Notes: a model not told the origin generated them from the sequence alone. A stretch of 64,000 nt of DNA from Variovorax paradoxus B4 (GCF_000463015.1 NC_022247.1:5731262-5795261), one strand, 5' to 3'. Shown: positions 1 to 8,821, counted from the stretch's first letter. Numbers and translations are program-made.

Positions 1-321
1 GCCGGCCCCGGCGGCGCGGAAGAAGAAGTGCAGGTCGCGGGCCGCTTCAGCGGCAACACCGCGCAGGCGCTGCGCAAGGCCGCGCTCGCCGGCCTGGGCA
101 TCGCGCTGCTGCCGCCCACCATGGCCAGGCTCGACCTGGAGGCCGGCCGGCTGGTGCCGGTGCTGCCGCAGTACCAGCGCACCGGGCAGGGGCTGAGCGT
201 GCTCTACCCGAGCCGCAAGCACCTGCCGCTGGCGGTGTCGGCGTTCATCGGGATGGTGATGGAGAAGCTCAGCGCGGTGGAGGCACTGCCGGAGATGTTG
301 CGGGCCGACCGGATTTCGTGA
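1..321 (+). CDS. LysR-type transcriptional regulator, C-terminal fragment
   Basis: The gene runs in from before the window; only the last 106 residues are visible, open from base 1 to the TGA at 319-321. The fragment matches the end of a LysR effector-binding domain: a segment with VQVAGRFSGN, a helix with ALRKAALAGLGIALLP, then GRLVPVLPQY and a C-terminal FIGMVMEKL helix, the usual order in the periplasmic-binding-like fold. The DNA-binding helix-turn-helix lies outside the window, so the target cannot be guessed. It converges on the GntR gene with only 7 bases between the two stops. Confidence 0.85.
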   Translation, partial: AGPGGAEEEVQVAGRFSGNTAQALRKAALAGLGIALLPPTMARLDLEAGRLVPVLPQYQRTGQGLSVLYPSRKHLPLAVSAFIGMVMEKLSAVEALPEMLRADRIS

Positions 322-328
322 CCCATGC

Positions 329-1012
329 TCAGCCGCGCGGGGCCGTGTTGCGCAGCGCGTGTCGAATGGTCGACAAGCCCCGCAGCAAATGCGCATCGAG
401 CTCCTCGAGCATCGCGTTGAGGTCGTTGCCGATCGCCAGCTCGAGGAACAGGTGGTGGTTCTCCGCGAAGTCGGGCTTGGGCGCGTGGGTCAGGCGGCAC
501 ACCGCAAAGCCGAGCTGGATCTTCTGCGTCATCTGGCGCCAGACGTCGAGCAGCAGCTGATTGCCGCAGCGCTCGTAGACCAGGCCGTGGAAGTGGGCCT
601 CCGCCGCGCTCTCGCGATGCAGTTCGCTGCTGGAGGCCGCTTCGGCCAATGCCTCGTAGCGCGCGGTCATCTCGGCGCGAAAGGCTTCGTCGCGCTGCGG
701 CCACAGGCGGATGAACGCCTGCCTTTCCATGATGCGGCGCACTTCGTACACGTCGCTCATGGTTTCCTCGCTGATGTCCGTCACGTAGGTGCCGGCGTAG
801 GGCTTGTTCACGAGCAGGCCGGTTTCGATGAGCTCGCGGATCGCTTCGCGCAGCAAGCCGCGGCTGACGCCGAACTGCATCGCGAAGTGGCTCTCGACCA
901 GCTGCGTGCCGGGCGCGATCTTCCCGGTGAGGATGGCGTCGCGCAGGGTCTGCGCCACGTAGTCGCGCCGCGTGGCCGAGGGAGCGGGGGCGAAATCGGG
1001 GAGGGTCTTCAT
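329..1012 (-). CDS. GntR family regulator, FCD subfamily
   Basis: A 227-residue repressor-type regulator. Residues about 15-80 form the winged helix-turn-helix (YVAQTLRDAILTGKI, then VSRGLLREAIREL), and about 90-215 form the FCD ligand domain, with the family's histidines in AEAHFHGLVYERCGN, ENHHLFLELAI and DAHLLRG that normally bind a metal next to a carboxylate effector. It is the last gene of a minus-strand run with the ABC transporter and the aminotransferase-like gene, so it probably responds to the transported amino or organic acid. The likely operator is the palindrome at 5124-5138 before the first gene of the run. The ATG at 1012 was chosen because the N-terminus then starts just before the helix-turn-helix; no strong ribosome site is visible. 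Confidence 0.9.
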   Translation of the reverse strand: MKTLPDFAPAPSATRRDYVAQTLRDAILTGKIAPGTQLVESHFAMQFGVSRGLLREAIRELIETGLLVNKPYAGTYVTDISEETMSDVYEVRRIMERQAFIRLWPQRDEAFRAEMTARYEALAEAASSSELHRESAAEAHFHGLVYERCGNQLLLDVWRQMTQKIQLGFAVCRLTHAPKPDFAENHHLFLELAIGNDLNAMLEELDAHLLRGLSTIRHALRNTAPRG

Positions 1013-1050
1013 CGCGGCGGGTCGGATGTCGGGGGCGTGGGCGGTGGACG

Positions 1051-1719
1051 TCAGTGGCTGCGCAAGGCGAGGCGTTTTTCGAGGCGGCTTGCCGCGTAGG
1101 CGCCAGGGTAGATGAGCACGAAGTACACCACGGCCACGGCCGTCAGGATTTCCAGCGGCCGATAGTAGGCGGCGCTCAGCGCGCGCCCCTGGTACATGAG
1201 TTCGTGCACCGCGATGACGGAAGCGATGGATGTGTTCTTCGCCAGCTCGATGCCGCGGTTGGTGAAAGCCGGCAGCATGCGCTTGAGCACCTGCGGCAGC
1301 ACCACGCGGCGCAGCACCTGCACGCGCCGCATGCCCAGGGCGCGCGCACCCTCCCACTGGCCCGCCGGCAGCGAGGCGATGCCGCCGCGGAAGATCTCCG
1401 AGCAGTAGGCCGATGCGTTGAGCGAGAGCGCCAGCAGCGCCGCCACGTAGGGCGTGAGCTGCCAGCCCGTGAGGATCGGAAACGCGTAGAAGAACCACAC
1501 CAGCTGGATCAGGATCGGGATGTTGCGGAACAGCTCCATGTAGCCGCGCGTCGCGGTGCCCACGAGGCGGCTTTTCGACCGCGCGCCGAGCGCGACCAGG
1601 AGGCCGATCGCCATGGCCGAAGGAAAGGCGACGGCCCACAGGCCGGCCGTGACGCCCACGCCCTTGAGCAGCACGGGCCAGTGCTGCAGCACGGCCGAGA
1701 AGTCCCAGGTGAAGTCCAT
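1051..1719 (-). CDS. amino acid ABC transporter, inner-membrane permease (second of two)
   Basis: A 222-residue permease of the polar amino acid (HisMQ) family. It has about five membrane segments and the conserved EAA cytoplasmic loop GQWEGARALGMRRVQVLRR followed by VVLPQ, which docks on the ATPase. RNIPILIQLVWFFYAFP is the typical early-loop and TM signature. Its start lies 2 bases from the stop of the preceding permease, so translation is probably coupled, and the two should form a heterodimeric channel served by the binding protein and ATPase of the same operon. The substrate is not determinable from sequence; the family suggests an amino acid or small carboxylate. Confidence 0.92.
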   Translation of the reverse strand: MDFTWDFSAVLQHWPVLLKGVGVTAGLWAVAFPSAMAIGLLVALGARSKSRLVGTATRGYMELFRNIPILIQLVWFFYAFPILTGWQLTPYVAALLALSLNASAYCSEIFRGGIASLPAGQWEGARALGMRRVQVLRRVVLPQVLKRMLPAFTNRGIELAKNTSIASVIAVHELMYQGRALSAAYYRPLEILTAVAVVYFVLIYPGAYAASRLEKRLALRSH

Positions 1720-1721
1720 CG

Positions 1722-2402
1722 TCAGTGTCCTGCAGCGCGGGTGGAAACGGCCAGGCGATGCTCGGCCATGCGCGCGAGCAGGCTCAGCGAGAACAGCGCC
1801 AGGAAGAAGATGGCCGCGACCACCGTGTACACCTCCAGCGGCCGGAAGGTGATCGAGTTGAGCTGCATGGCCTGGTAGAGCAGGTCGGAGTAGGCCAGCG
1901 TGGAGGCCAGCGCGGTGGTCTTGATGAGTTCGAACGAACGCTCGATGAACGGCGGCAGCATGCGCGCGAGCGCCTGCGGCAGCACCACCCGGCGCAAGGC
2001 CTGGTGCGAGCGCATGCCGATGGCGCGCGCCGCTTCCCACTGCCCGCGTTCGATCGACACCAGGCCGCCGCGGAACACCTCGGCGAAGAACGCGCCGGAC
2101 TGCGTCGACAGCGCGATGACCGCCGCCGCGTACGGGTCCAGGCTCACGCCGATGAGCACCGGCAATGCGTAGAAGGCCCAGAAGAAGTGCACCAGCGGCG
2201 GCGTGTTGCGATAGAACTCGATGATCCACAGCGCGGGCCTGGCGAGCCACGCCCTGCCCGACAGCCGAAGGGCCGCGAGCACGACGCCGAACACCACGCC
2301 CAGCGCGATGGCGACGGCGGCGATCTTCATCGTGCCGACAAAGCCCGCGAGCAGCATGTCGCGGTGCGACCAGACGCCGCTGAAGTCCCAGTCGTAGTTC
2401 AT
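1722..2402 (-). CDS. amino acid ABC transporter, inner-membrane permease (first of two)
   Basis: A 226-residue HisMQ-family permease and paralogue of its downstream neighbour. It has the EAA loop GQWEAARAIGMRSHQALRR with VVLPQ, the segment FYRNTPPLVHFFWAFYALP, and about five hydrophobic helices. The ATG at 2402 follows the binding-protein stop by 34 bases. Two different permeases plus one ATPase and one binding protein is the standard make-up of a polar amino acid importer. Confidence 0.92.
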   Translation of the reverse strand: MNYDWDFSGVWSHRDMLLAGFVGTMKIAAVAIALGVVFGVVLAALRLSGRAWLARPALWIIEFYRNTPPLVHFFWAFYALPVLIGVSLDPYAAAVIALSTQSGAFFAEVFRGGLVSIERGQWEAARAIGMRSHQALRRVVLPQALARMLPPFIERSFELIKTTALASTLAYSDLLYQAMQLNSITFRPLEVYTVVAAIFFLALFSLSLLARMAEHRLAVSTRAAGH

Positions 2403-2436
2403 TTGGCGCTCGCCCGGCCAGTTCGATCCGCTCGGC

Positions 2437-3288
2437 CTATTGGCCGAGTGTTTCCTTCATCACGCCGGGCACGGTGGCCGGGTCGATGCCCTTGGTCTTG
2501 AGGTACTGGCCGTACAGTACCTGCGTCTGGCCCGATGCATAGAGCTTGGCGATGATTCCGTCGAGCTGGTTGCGAAAGCCCGCGTCGGCCTCGCGGCGGA
2601 TGCCCACGCTGGTCGGCAGCGCGACGACCGGCTGCGGCACCTGCACCTTGCCCTTGCGGATCTTCGAATACGCGATGACCAGCGCCGGGTGGTAGAAGCC
2701 GATCGCGTCGACGCGGCCCGACATGAAGGCGGCCACGGTCTCGTCGGTGTTGGTGAAGCGCTCGATCTTCGCTTTCGGCAGCCGCGTGGTCAGGTCGCGG
2801 TCGGTGGCCGTGCCGAGCGCCACGCCGATGCGCACTTCGGGCTTGTCGAGGTCGGCCCAGTTCTTGGCGACGAGGCCTTCCTTCGCGAGCACGCCCTGCG
2901 CGTACCAGAGCAGCGGGCTGGCCGGGAAGTCGATCGCCTTCTTGCGCTCTTCGGTGGCGTCGAGCACGAACATGGCATCGATCTGTCCGGCCTGCAGCGC
3001 CGCCACGCTGTTGCCCCAGGTGGTCTCGACCGGCGTCATCTTCACGCCCATCTCCTTGGCGACCTGTTCGCCGAGCATCACGCCGAGCCCGGTCCAGGTG
3101 CCGGAGGCCGGATCGCGGAAGTACCACGGGTCGCCGGGCGCGACGCCGATGCGCAGCTCGCCGCTCTGCTTGATCTTCTGCAGCGTGGCGGTCTGCGCGC
3201 CGGCGGCGAGGCTGCCGAGCGAGAGGGAGGCGGCGAGCGCAAGGGCGACGGCACGGCGCAGGCGCCGCAAGGGAGTGGTGGCGTTCAT
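2437..3288 (-). CDS. periplasmic substrate-binding protein of amino acid ABC transporter
   Basis: A 283-residue SBP_bac_3 family protein. Residues 1-31 are a Sec signal peptide (RRLRRAV, a hydrophobic core ALALAASLSLGSLA, then AGA). The mature part starts with LQKIKQSGELRIGV, the family hallmark, and has TGLGVMLGEQVAKEMGV, IDAMFVLDATEERKKAIDF and the hinge segment VRIGVALGTATD. It should capture the substrate in the periplasm for the adjacent permeases. The ATG at 3288 is the only one giving a complete signal peptide. Position in the operon between the aminotransferase-like gene and the permeases hints at an amino acid or keto acid ligand. Confidence 0.93.
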   Translation of the reverse strand: MNATTPLRRLRRAVALALAASLSLGSLAAGAQTATLQKIKQSGELRIGVAPGDPWYFRDPASGTWTGLGVMLGEQVAKEMGVKMTPVETTWGNSVAALQAGQIDAMFVLDATEERKKAIDFPASPLLWYAQGVLAKEGLVAKNWADLDKPEVRIGVALGTATDRDLTTRLPKAKIERFTNTDETVAAFMSGRVDAIGFYHPALVIAYSKIRKGKVQVPQPVVALPTSVGIRREADAGFRNQLDGIIAKLYASGQTQVLYGQYLKTKGIDPATVPGVMKETLGQ

Positions 3289-3338
3289 GGGATGGGCTTT
3301 CCGTGGACTGAGGTTGAAGGGGGCAGGCGATGCGGTGT

Positions 3339-4292
3339 TCAGGCGGCCGCGGGCAGCGCGCCGTGGGCCTCGTTCGCGCTGGCGATGTAGGCGCGGTAGA
3401 GCGCGTCGAGCCGCTGCGTGAGCGGGCCGAGCGGCACCAGCGCGCGGCCGTCGACCGACGACACCGGCGTGAGGCCGGCCAGCGTGCCGGTGACGAAGGC
3501 CTCGTCGGCCGCGTAGACCTCGGCCAGCGTGAAGTCGCCTTCGTGCACCGGGATGCCCGCCTCGCGTGCGAGCCGCACCACGGTGGCGCGCGTGATGCCG
3601 TTGAAGCAGTAGCGCCCCGACGAGGTCCACAGCGCGCCGTTGCGCACCGCGAAGAAGTTGGTGGAGTTGCAGCTCGAGACGAAGCCGTTCGGATCGAGCA
3701 TCAGCGCCTCGTCCGCGCCGGCCTGGATGGCCTGGATCAGGGCCTGGATCAGGTTGAGGCGGCTGTGCGAGTTGAGCCGCAGATCGAACACGTCCGGCCC
3801 GCTGCAGCGCAAGGTCGAGGTGAAGAGCTTCAGGCCGTTGCGCTTGGCCTCCGGCGTGACCACCTTGTGCTCGGCCACGCACACCACGGTGGCGCCGCCG
3901 ATGATGAAGCGCGGGTCCTGGTTGGGCGTCTTCTTGACGCCGCGCGTGACCATGAGCCGTGCGTGCGCGCCGTCGCGCATGCCGTTGCGCAGGAAGGTGT
4001 CGACGACCACCTGCTTCGTCTGCGCCCGGGTCATGCCGATGTCCAGCGCGATCGACTTCGCGCCCTCGTACATGCGGTCGATGTGGGCGTCGAAGGACAC
4101 GATGCGGCCGTCGACCAGGCGCACGCCTTCCCACACGCCGTCGCCGCACACGTAGCCGGCGTCGAACACCGACACCACCGCCTGGTGGCGCGGCACGAAC
4201 TGCCCGTTCACGTAGACGAGCACCGCGTCGTTGCGTGCATCGGGGGCGTAGGCCTGGGAACTGGTCGTCGAGGGGGCGCTGTCGGCGTGCAT
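3339..4292 (-). CDS. class IV aminotransferase-like protein, apparently lacking the PLP lysine
   Basis: A 317-residue protein of the branched-chain/D-amino acid aminotransferase fold: VYVNGQFVP and VFDAGYVCGDGVWEGVR at the N-terminus, RLMVTRG about residue 112, EALMLDPNGFVSSCNSTNFF at 195-214 and GITRATVVRLAREAGI at 232-247 for phosphate and substrate binding. In the family the Schiff-base lysine lies in a short segment just before the EALMLD strand. Here that segment reads LNSHSRLNLI (173-182), and no lysine occurs anywhere after residue 155. The codon at the site is CGC, so a single base error cannot explain it. The enzyme may act without a normal internal aldimine or may be a lyase or binding relative. 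It sits between the ATPase and binding protein genes of the transporter, implying a linked amino acid substrate. Confidence 0.85.
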   Translation of the reverse strand: MHADSAPSTTSSQAYAPDARNDAVLVYVNGQFVPRHQAVVSVFDAGYVCGDGVWEGVRLVDGRIVSFDAHIDRMYEGAKSIALDIGMTRAQTKQVVVDTFLRNGMRDGAHARLMVTRGVKKTPNQDPRFIIGGATVVCVAEHKVVTPEAKRNGLKLFTSTLRCSGPDVFDLRLNSHSRLNLIQALIQAIQAGADEALMLDPNGFVSSCNSTNFFAVRNGALWTSSGRYCFNGITRATVVRLAREAGIPVHEGDFTLAEVYAADEAFVTGTLAGLTPVSSVDGRALVPLGPLTQRLDALYRAYIASANEAHGALPAAA

Positions 4293-4324
4293 GAATGAGG
4301 GTCCTGCGGTGGTTCGCGTGGGGG

Positions 4325-5107
4325 TCAGAAGTGGAAGGCGGTGAAGCGCTCGATGAAGCGCTGCGTGCGCTCCTGCTTCGGGTGCTTGAGCACCTCGTCG
4401 GGCGTGCCGCTCTCGTGCAGCAGCCCGTCGGCGAGGAACACCACCTTGTTGGCGAAGTGGTAGGCAAAGCCGAGCTCGTGCGTCACGAGCAGCATGGTCC
4501 GGCCCTCGTCGGCCAGCGCGCGGATGGTGCCGAGCACCTCGCCGACCAGCTCGGGGTCGAGCGAGGAGGTCGGCTCGTCGAACAGCAGCACCTCGGGCTC
4601 CATGGCCAGCGCACGGGCGATGGCGACGCGCTGCTGCTGGCCGCCGGACAGGTGGCCCGGGTAGGCGGATGTCTTTTCCGCCAGGCCGACCTTGGCGATT
4701 TCGGCCATGGCGCGCTCGCGGGCCTGCGCCGCGGGCAGGCGCTTGACGGTCACCAGCCCCTCCATGACGTTCTGCAGCACCGTCATGTGCGGGAACAGGT
4801 TGAACTGCTGGAACACCATGCCGACCTGCTTGCGCACCTCGCTGAGTTCGCTCTCGCCATAGCGCAGGGTGTCGGAACCCGCCACGGGCCGGCCCACGGC
4901 GCGCCCCTTGAGGACCACCTGCCCGGCAGAGGGCATTTCCATGAAGTTGAGGCAGCGCAGCAGCGTGCTCTTGCCCGAGCCGCTCGAACCGATGATGGCG
5001 ATGCGGTCGCCGGGCAGCACGTCGAGGTCGATGCCGCGCAGCACGTGGTGGCTGCCGAAGCGCTTGTGCAGGGCCTGGATGCGGAGAACGGGCGTGGCGG
5101 CTGTCAT
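4325..5107 (-). CDS. amino acid ABC transporter ATPase
   Basis: A 260-residue ATPase of the polar amino acid importer family (GlnQ/HisP type). Walker A is GSSGSGKST, the signature is [15 protein letters not shown], Walker B is [12 protein letters not shown] and the switch histidine is in [11 protein letters not shown]. It should power the two permeases downstream. It is the first gene of the six-gene operon. The ATG at 5107 was preferred over an in-frame upstream start at 5143 because the longer form would place its start codon inside the palindromic operator at 5124-5145, and because family members begin about ten residues before VLRIQALHK. Confidence 0.95.
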   Translation of the reverse strand: MTAATPVLRIQALHKRFGSHHVLRGIDLDVLPGDRIAIIGSSGSGKSTLLRCLNFMEMPSAGQVVLKGRAVGRPVAGSDTLRYGESELSEVRKQVGMVFQQFNLFPHMTVLQNVMEGLVTVKRLPAAQARERAMAEIAKVGLAEKTSAYPGHLSGGQQQRVAIARALAMEPEVLLFDEPTSSLDPELVGEVLGTIRALADEGRTMLLVTHELGFAYHFANKVVFLADGLLHESGTPDEVLKHPKQERTQRFIERFTAFHF

Positions 5108-5123
5108 GGCATGCGATGGTATT

Positions 5124-5145
5124 GATTGTCGGACAATCGACAATC
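5124..5145 (-). promoter_or_regulatory. probable GntR/FCD operator: perfect palindrome plus a third half-site
   Basis: GATTGTCGGACAATC at 5124-5138 is a perfect 7-base inverted repeat around one base, and GACAATC is repeated again directly at 5139-5145. TTGTC-N-GACAA fits the general half-site style of FCD-type GntR regulators. It ends 16 bases from the ATPase start codon, where binding would block the operon. The divergent slyD gene starts about 100 bases away on the other side. Confidence 0.7.
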
Positions 5146-5245
5146 GGGAGTTCTACTATCCATGCAAGGTCCATGCCACGCGTCTCGCGGGGGCGCTCGT
5201 CAGCCGCGGCACGGCCGGTTCGCCCCTGCGGGAGAATCGCCCCCC

Positions 5246-5722
5246 ATGAAAATCGAAAAAGACACGGTCGTCACCCTCAAGTACAAGGTTGCCGACGCCC
5301 AGGGCAAGCTCATCGAAGCCAGCCCCGAGCCGATGGCCTACCTACATGGCGGCTACGAGAACACGCTGCCCAAGATCGAGGAAGCGCTCGATGGCAAGGA
5401 AAAGGGCTTCCAGACCACGCTGAACCTGGCGCCCGAAGACGCCTTCGGCCTGCGCGACGAGTCGCTGGTGCGCAGCATCCCCAAGACCGACTTTCCGCCG
5501 GGCGTGAAGGTGGGCGGGCAACTCGAGGGGCGGCTCGACGACGGGAGCGAGCACCTCTTCACCGTGATGAAGATCAAGGGCCCGGTCGTGCTGCTCGACG
5601 GCAACCATCCGTGGGCGGGCAAGGCGCTGCGCTTCAGCCTCCAGGTGACGGACGTGCGCGCGGCGCTGCCGGTGGAAATCGAGCATCGGCACGTGCATGG
5701 TGCGCACGGGCACCATCACTGA
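5246..5722 (+). CDS. slyD: FKBP-type peptidyl-prolyl isomerase, SlyD-like
   Basis: A 158-residue cytoplasmic prolyl isomerase and chaperone. The FKBP core starts KDTVVTLKYKVAD and contains EPMAYLHGGYENTLPKIE. It is interrupted about residues 70-125 by the insert-in-flap chaperone domain (EDAFGLRDESLVRSIPKTDF to GNHPWAGK), and closes with LRFSLQVTDVR. The protein ends in a short histidine-rich tail (HRHVHGAHGHHH), which suggests Ni or Zn binding as in longer SlyD proteins. GGGAG about 11 bases upstream is a plausible ribosome site. It diverges from the ABC operon and converges on the CYTH-CHAD gene. Confidence 0.9.
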   Translation: MKIEKDTVVTLKYKVADAQGKLIEASPEPMAYLHGGYENTLPKIEEALDGKEKGFQTTLNLAPEDAFGLRDESLVRSIPKTDFPPGVKVGGQLEGRLDDGSEHLFTVMKIKGPVVLLDGNHPWAGKALRFSLQVTDVRAALPVEIEHRHVHGAHGHHH

Positions 5723-5746
5723 CCAATCGGGTTCAGCGGCCTGGTT

Positions 5747-7366
5747 CTACTTCTTCTTTTTCCAGAACCGCGGCGCCTTCTCGATCCTGCCCAGCGCCTT
5801 GCAGCACGCCTTCGCGCCCGCCGCATGGCGCCCGCTGAACCAGCCGACGGCAAACCATGCGCGGGCATCGCGCCCGGTGGCTTCGCGGTAGAGCGCGAGC
5901 GCGACGGCTTCGTCGTTGAATTCGCCCAGCGCGTCCTGCGCGGGGCGCAGCCGCTTCAGGTAGCGCCCGGCGGGCGATGACTTTTCATCTTCGTCATTCC
6001 CATCGGCGAACAACGGCGCCACGAATTCGGCCAGGTAGCGCAGGCGCTTGAGCCGCTTGCGCGTGCGGTGCTGGTCTTCGGTGGCCAGCGATTCGAAGCG
6101 GTGGCCGTCGCGCACTGCCTGTTCATGCAGGCGCTGCAGGCGCTTGCGCAGATGGCGGCGCGCCTCGCCGGCATTCAGCGGCGCCGGCGCTGACGGGGGC
6201 TGCCCGGCGCCTCCGGCATCGCCTTGTGGCGGCGCTTGCGCAGCGGTGGCCGCGGTGAAGCCGATCAGCGAAACCAGCACCGACTGGAACGCCGGCGAGC
6301 GCACGACCTCGCCGGGCGACGGCGCCCCGGCCGCCGCATCGTCGCCAGCCAGCGGATCGAACTCCGGCGCACCCGCATCGCGCAGTTGCGGCTGCGCCAG
6401 CTTCACGACCTGCTCGCGGTCGCGCAGGGCGCCGAGCGCGCGGAAGGCCTCGACCAGCGGCGGCTCCCATTCGGCGCCGTTGAAAAGATCCGTGCGCTGG
6501 TCGAGCCCTGCCAGTTCGCGCAGCGCGGTGCGCAGGCGCCGGATGCCGATGCGCAGCTGGTGGATCTGTTCTTCATCCGTGCTGCCCGCGGCGATCTCGC
6601 TCGCGTTCGGCAGCATCTGCGCCAGGCAGGACGCGACCACGGCCTGCTGGATGGCGCGGCCGTCGAGCTTTTCTTTCTCTTCGGCAAAGCGTGGCGTCTC
6701 GGCCTTCACGGCCGGAACCACATCGAGCTTCGCCAGCAGGCGCGCGCCGCGCTCGGCCTTGGACACGGTGCTGAACCACAGGCCGTGCTGCTGCGACCAG
6801 CGGCGCGCGAGCGCGACCAGGCCCCGCACGTCGCCGCGCTTGAGTTCGAGCTCCAGCTCGCACACGGGCGATTCGCGCTGCCCGGGCGTGCCCGCATGGG
6901 CGACGACCTTGCCGACATCGAGCGCCAGTTCCACCACGGCGGCACCGGCTCCGGTGGTGCGCACGTCGCGCGTGAGCCGCACGATGTCGGTGGACTGCCG
7001 CTCGACCAGCGGGGCGCCGCTCGCGGCCAGCACCTTGGCAAGCCGCTCGCCCACGGGCGTGCCCTGGTGGCGCTGCGGGTCGACGGCCGGCGCTGCACCG
7101 CCCGCCGCCGCGGCGCCAAGGTCGACGTTGTGTTCGAGCCGGTGCAGCGCGTTGTCGCCGGTGGCCTTGGCGGTCTGCACCCAGCGCCGCCCCTCCTTGC
7201 GCAGGCGCAGCACGATGCCCTGGGCGGCCAGCGCCTGGTCGGCGGTGTCGAAGTAGCGCGCCTGCAGGCGGGTGCGCACCACGGTGCCGCGCCGCATGGC
7301 GGCCTCGACGGCTTTCAGGCGCCCCGCGGGAATGTGAAACTTGAACTCGATTTCCATGGCGGCCAT
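5747..7366 (-). CDS. CYTH and CHAD domain protein (YgiF-like inorganic triphosphatase)
   Basis: A 539-residue two-domain protein. The N-terminal CYTH domain (about 1-210) opens with the ExExK motif EIEFKF and has LQARYFDTADQALAAQGIVLRLR, typical of triphosphate tunnel enzymes that hydrolyse inorganic triphosphate with Mg or Mn. The C-terminal CHAD domain (about 230-530) is a histidine/arginine-rich helical bundle (IHQLRIGIRRLRTALREL; RTRKRLKRLRYLAEF) that binds polyphosphate in relatives. It ends in a KKKK tail. A second ATG three codons downstream (7357) would leave the CYTH motif intact and is as likely as the chosen one. It converges on slyD with 24 bases between the stops. Confidence 0.92.
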   Translation of the reverse strand: MAAMEIEFKFHIPAGRLKAVEAAMRRGTVVRTRLQARYFDTADQALAAQGIVLRLRKEGRRWVQTAKATGDNALHRLEHNVDLGAAAAGGAAPAVDPQRHQGTPVGERLAKVLAASGAPLVERQSTDIVRLTRDVRTTGAGAAVVELALDVGKVVAHAGTPGQRESPVCELELELKRGDVRGLVALARRWSQQHGLWFSTVSKAERGARLLAKLDVVPAVKAETPRFAEEKEKLDGRAIQQAVVASCLAQMLPNASEIAAGSTDEEQIHQLRIGIRRLRTALRELAGLDQRTDLFNGAEWEPPLVEAFRALGALRDREQVVKLAQPQLRDAGAPEFDPLAGDDAAAGAPSPGEVVRSPAFQSVLVSLIGFTAATAAQAPPQGDAGGAGQPPSAPAPLNAGEARRHLRKRLQRLHEQAVRDGHRFESLATEDQHRTRKRLKRLRYLAEFVAPLFADGNDEDEKSSPAGRYLKRLRPAQDALGEFNDEAVALALYREATGRDARAWFAVGWFSGRHAAGAKACCKALGRIEKAPRFWKKKK

Positions 7367-7441
7367 GATGCTCTGTCTTTCTCATTGCGCGCCATGCGAG
7401 CACTGTCGCTGCAATGGATAAGCAGCAGGAAGGCATGCACC

Positions 7442-8812
7442 ATGACCACCCTCGACCCCACCGCTCTCCTGGCCGCCGGAGCCGCACAGTCGGCCAAGGC
7501 ACTGGCCGCCAAACAGGTGAGCGCGGTGGAATTGTGCGAAGCCGCCATCGCCCGCATCGAGGCGCTCGATGGCACGCTCAACGCGGTGGTGGTGCGCGAC
7601 TTCGACCGCGCGCGCTGCCAGGCCGCCGAAGCCGACGCGGCGCTCGCGCGCGGCGAGCGCCGGCCGCTGCTGGGCGTGCCGATGACGGTGAAGGAGGCTT
7701 TCAACGTTGCCGGCCTGCCGACCTGCTGGGGCCTGCCGCCGTTTCGCGATTTCGTGCCGCAGCAGGACGCCGTGGCCGTGCAGCGCCTCAAGGCGGCGGG
7801 CGCGGTGATTCTCGGCAAGACCAACGTGCCGCCCGCGCTGGCCGACTGGCAATGCGCCAATCCGGTGTACGGCCGCACCGTGCACCCGCTCGATGCGAAG
7901 CGCACGCCGGGCGGTTCGTCGGGCGGCGCCGCCGTGGCGGTGGCCACCGGCATGGTGGCGCTGGAGCTCGGCAGCGACCTGATGGGCTCGCTGCGTGTTC
8001 CCGCGAGCTTTTGCGGCGTGTACGCGCACAAGCCGAGCCACGGCCTGCTGCCGACGCGCGGCTTCGCGTTTCCGGGCACCGAGGAGGTGCCGGCCGGGCT
8101 GCCCTCCGTGATCGGACCGATCGGCCATTGTGCGGACGACCTCTCGCTGGCGCTCGATGTGCTGGCCGGACCTGACGCGGCCCATGTGGCGGAGGGACGC
8201 TTCGTGCTGCCTGCGCCGCGCCATGCGGCTGCGAAGGACTGGCGCGTGCTCGTGGTCACCGCGCATCCGCAGGCCGTGGTGGCGGCCGATGTGCGCGCCG
8301 CCATCGAGGGCGCCGGGCAGCGGCTGGCGAAGGCGGGCGTCTCGGTGGCCCGAGCCTCGGACCTGCTGCCCGACCTGGCCGAAGTCGGCGACACCTACGG
8401 CCAGATCGTGCAGACCGTGCTCGCGCATGCCGAGCCCGGTGGCCGGTCGCCGATGCCGCTGCGCACCTGGTTCGACCTGCTGGCCGCGCGCACGCGTATT
8501 CGGGCGCAGCTGCGCACGCTGTTCACGCAATTCGAAGCGGTGCTGTGCCCGGCGGTGGGCTGCGCGGCCTTCGAGCATGTGGCCGAGCCCGATTTCGAGA
8601 AGCGCACGCTCACTGTCGATGAAAGGCCGACACCCTATGGCGCGCTGGGTGCCTGGGCCGGGCTCGCGAGCCTGGGCGGACTGCCCGCCACGGTCGCTCC
8701 CGCAGGCTTCACGGCCGACGGATTGCCGCTCGGCGTGCAGATCGTCGGCCCGTATTTCGAGGACCGCAGCACCCTCGCCCTGGCCAGCCTGCTGGCGGGA
8801 AGTGCCGCTTGA
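7442..8812 (+). CDS. amidase signature family enzyme
   Basis: A 456-residue amidohydrolase of the amidase signature family. The Ser-cisSer-Lys triad is visible: Lys in GVPMTVKEAFNVAGLPT, cis-Ser in RTPGGSSGGAAVAVATG, and the nucleophile Ser in LGSDLMGSLRVPASFCG, where MGS replaces the more usual GGS. It likely hydrolyses a small amide; the family also includes GatA, but the C-terminus here is not GatA-like and there are no gatB/gatC neighbours. AGGAAGG lies 7-8 bases before the ATG at 7442. It is divergent from the CYTH-CHAD gene with 75 bases between. Confidence 0.9.
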   Translation: MTTLDPTALLAAGAAQSAKALAAKQVSAVELCEAAIARIEALDGTLNAVVVRDFDRARCQAAEADAALARGERRPLLGVPMTVKEAFNVAGLPTCWGLPPFRDFVPQQDAVAVQRLKAAGAVILGKTNVPPALADWQCANPVYGRTVHPLDAKRTPGGSSGGAAVAVATGMVALELGSDLMGSLRVPASFCGVYAHKPSHGLLPTRGFAFPGTEEVPAGLPSVIGPIGHCADDLSLALDVLAGPDAAHVAEGRFVLPAPRHAAAKDWRVLVVTAHPQAVVAADVRAAIEGAGQRLAKAGVSVARASDLLPDLAEVGDTYGQIVQTVLAHAEPGGRSPMPLRTWFDLLAARTRIRAQLRTLFTQFEAVLCPAVGCAAFEHVAEPDFEKRTLTVDERPTPYGALGAWAGLASLGGLPATVAPAGFTADGLPLGVQIVGPYFEDRSTLALASLLAGSAA

Positions 8813-8821
8813 AAAATAATG

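Noticed and set aside
5108..5143. Longer N-terminus for the ABC ATPase
   Set aside because: Would place the start codon within the palindromic operator and add residues not found in the family.
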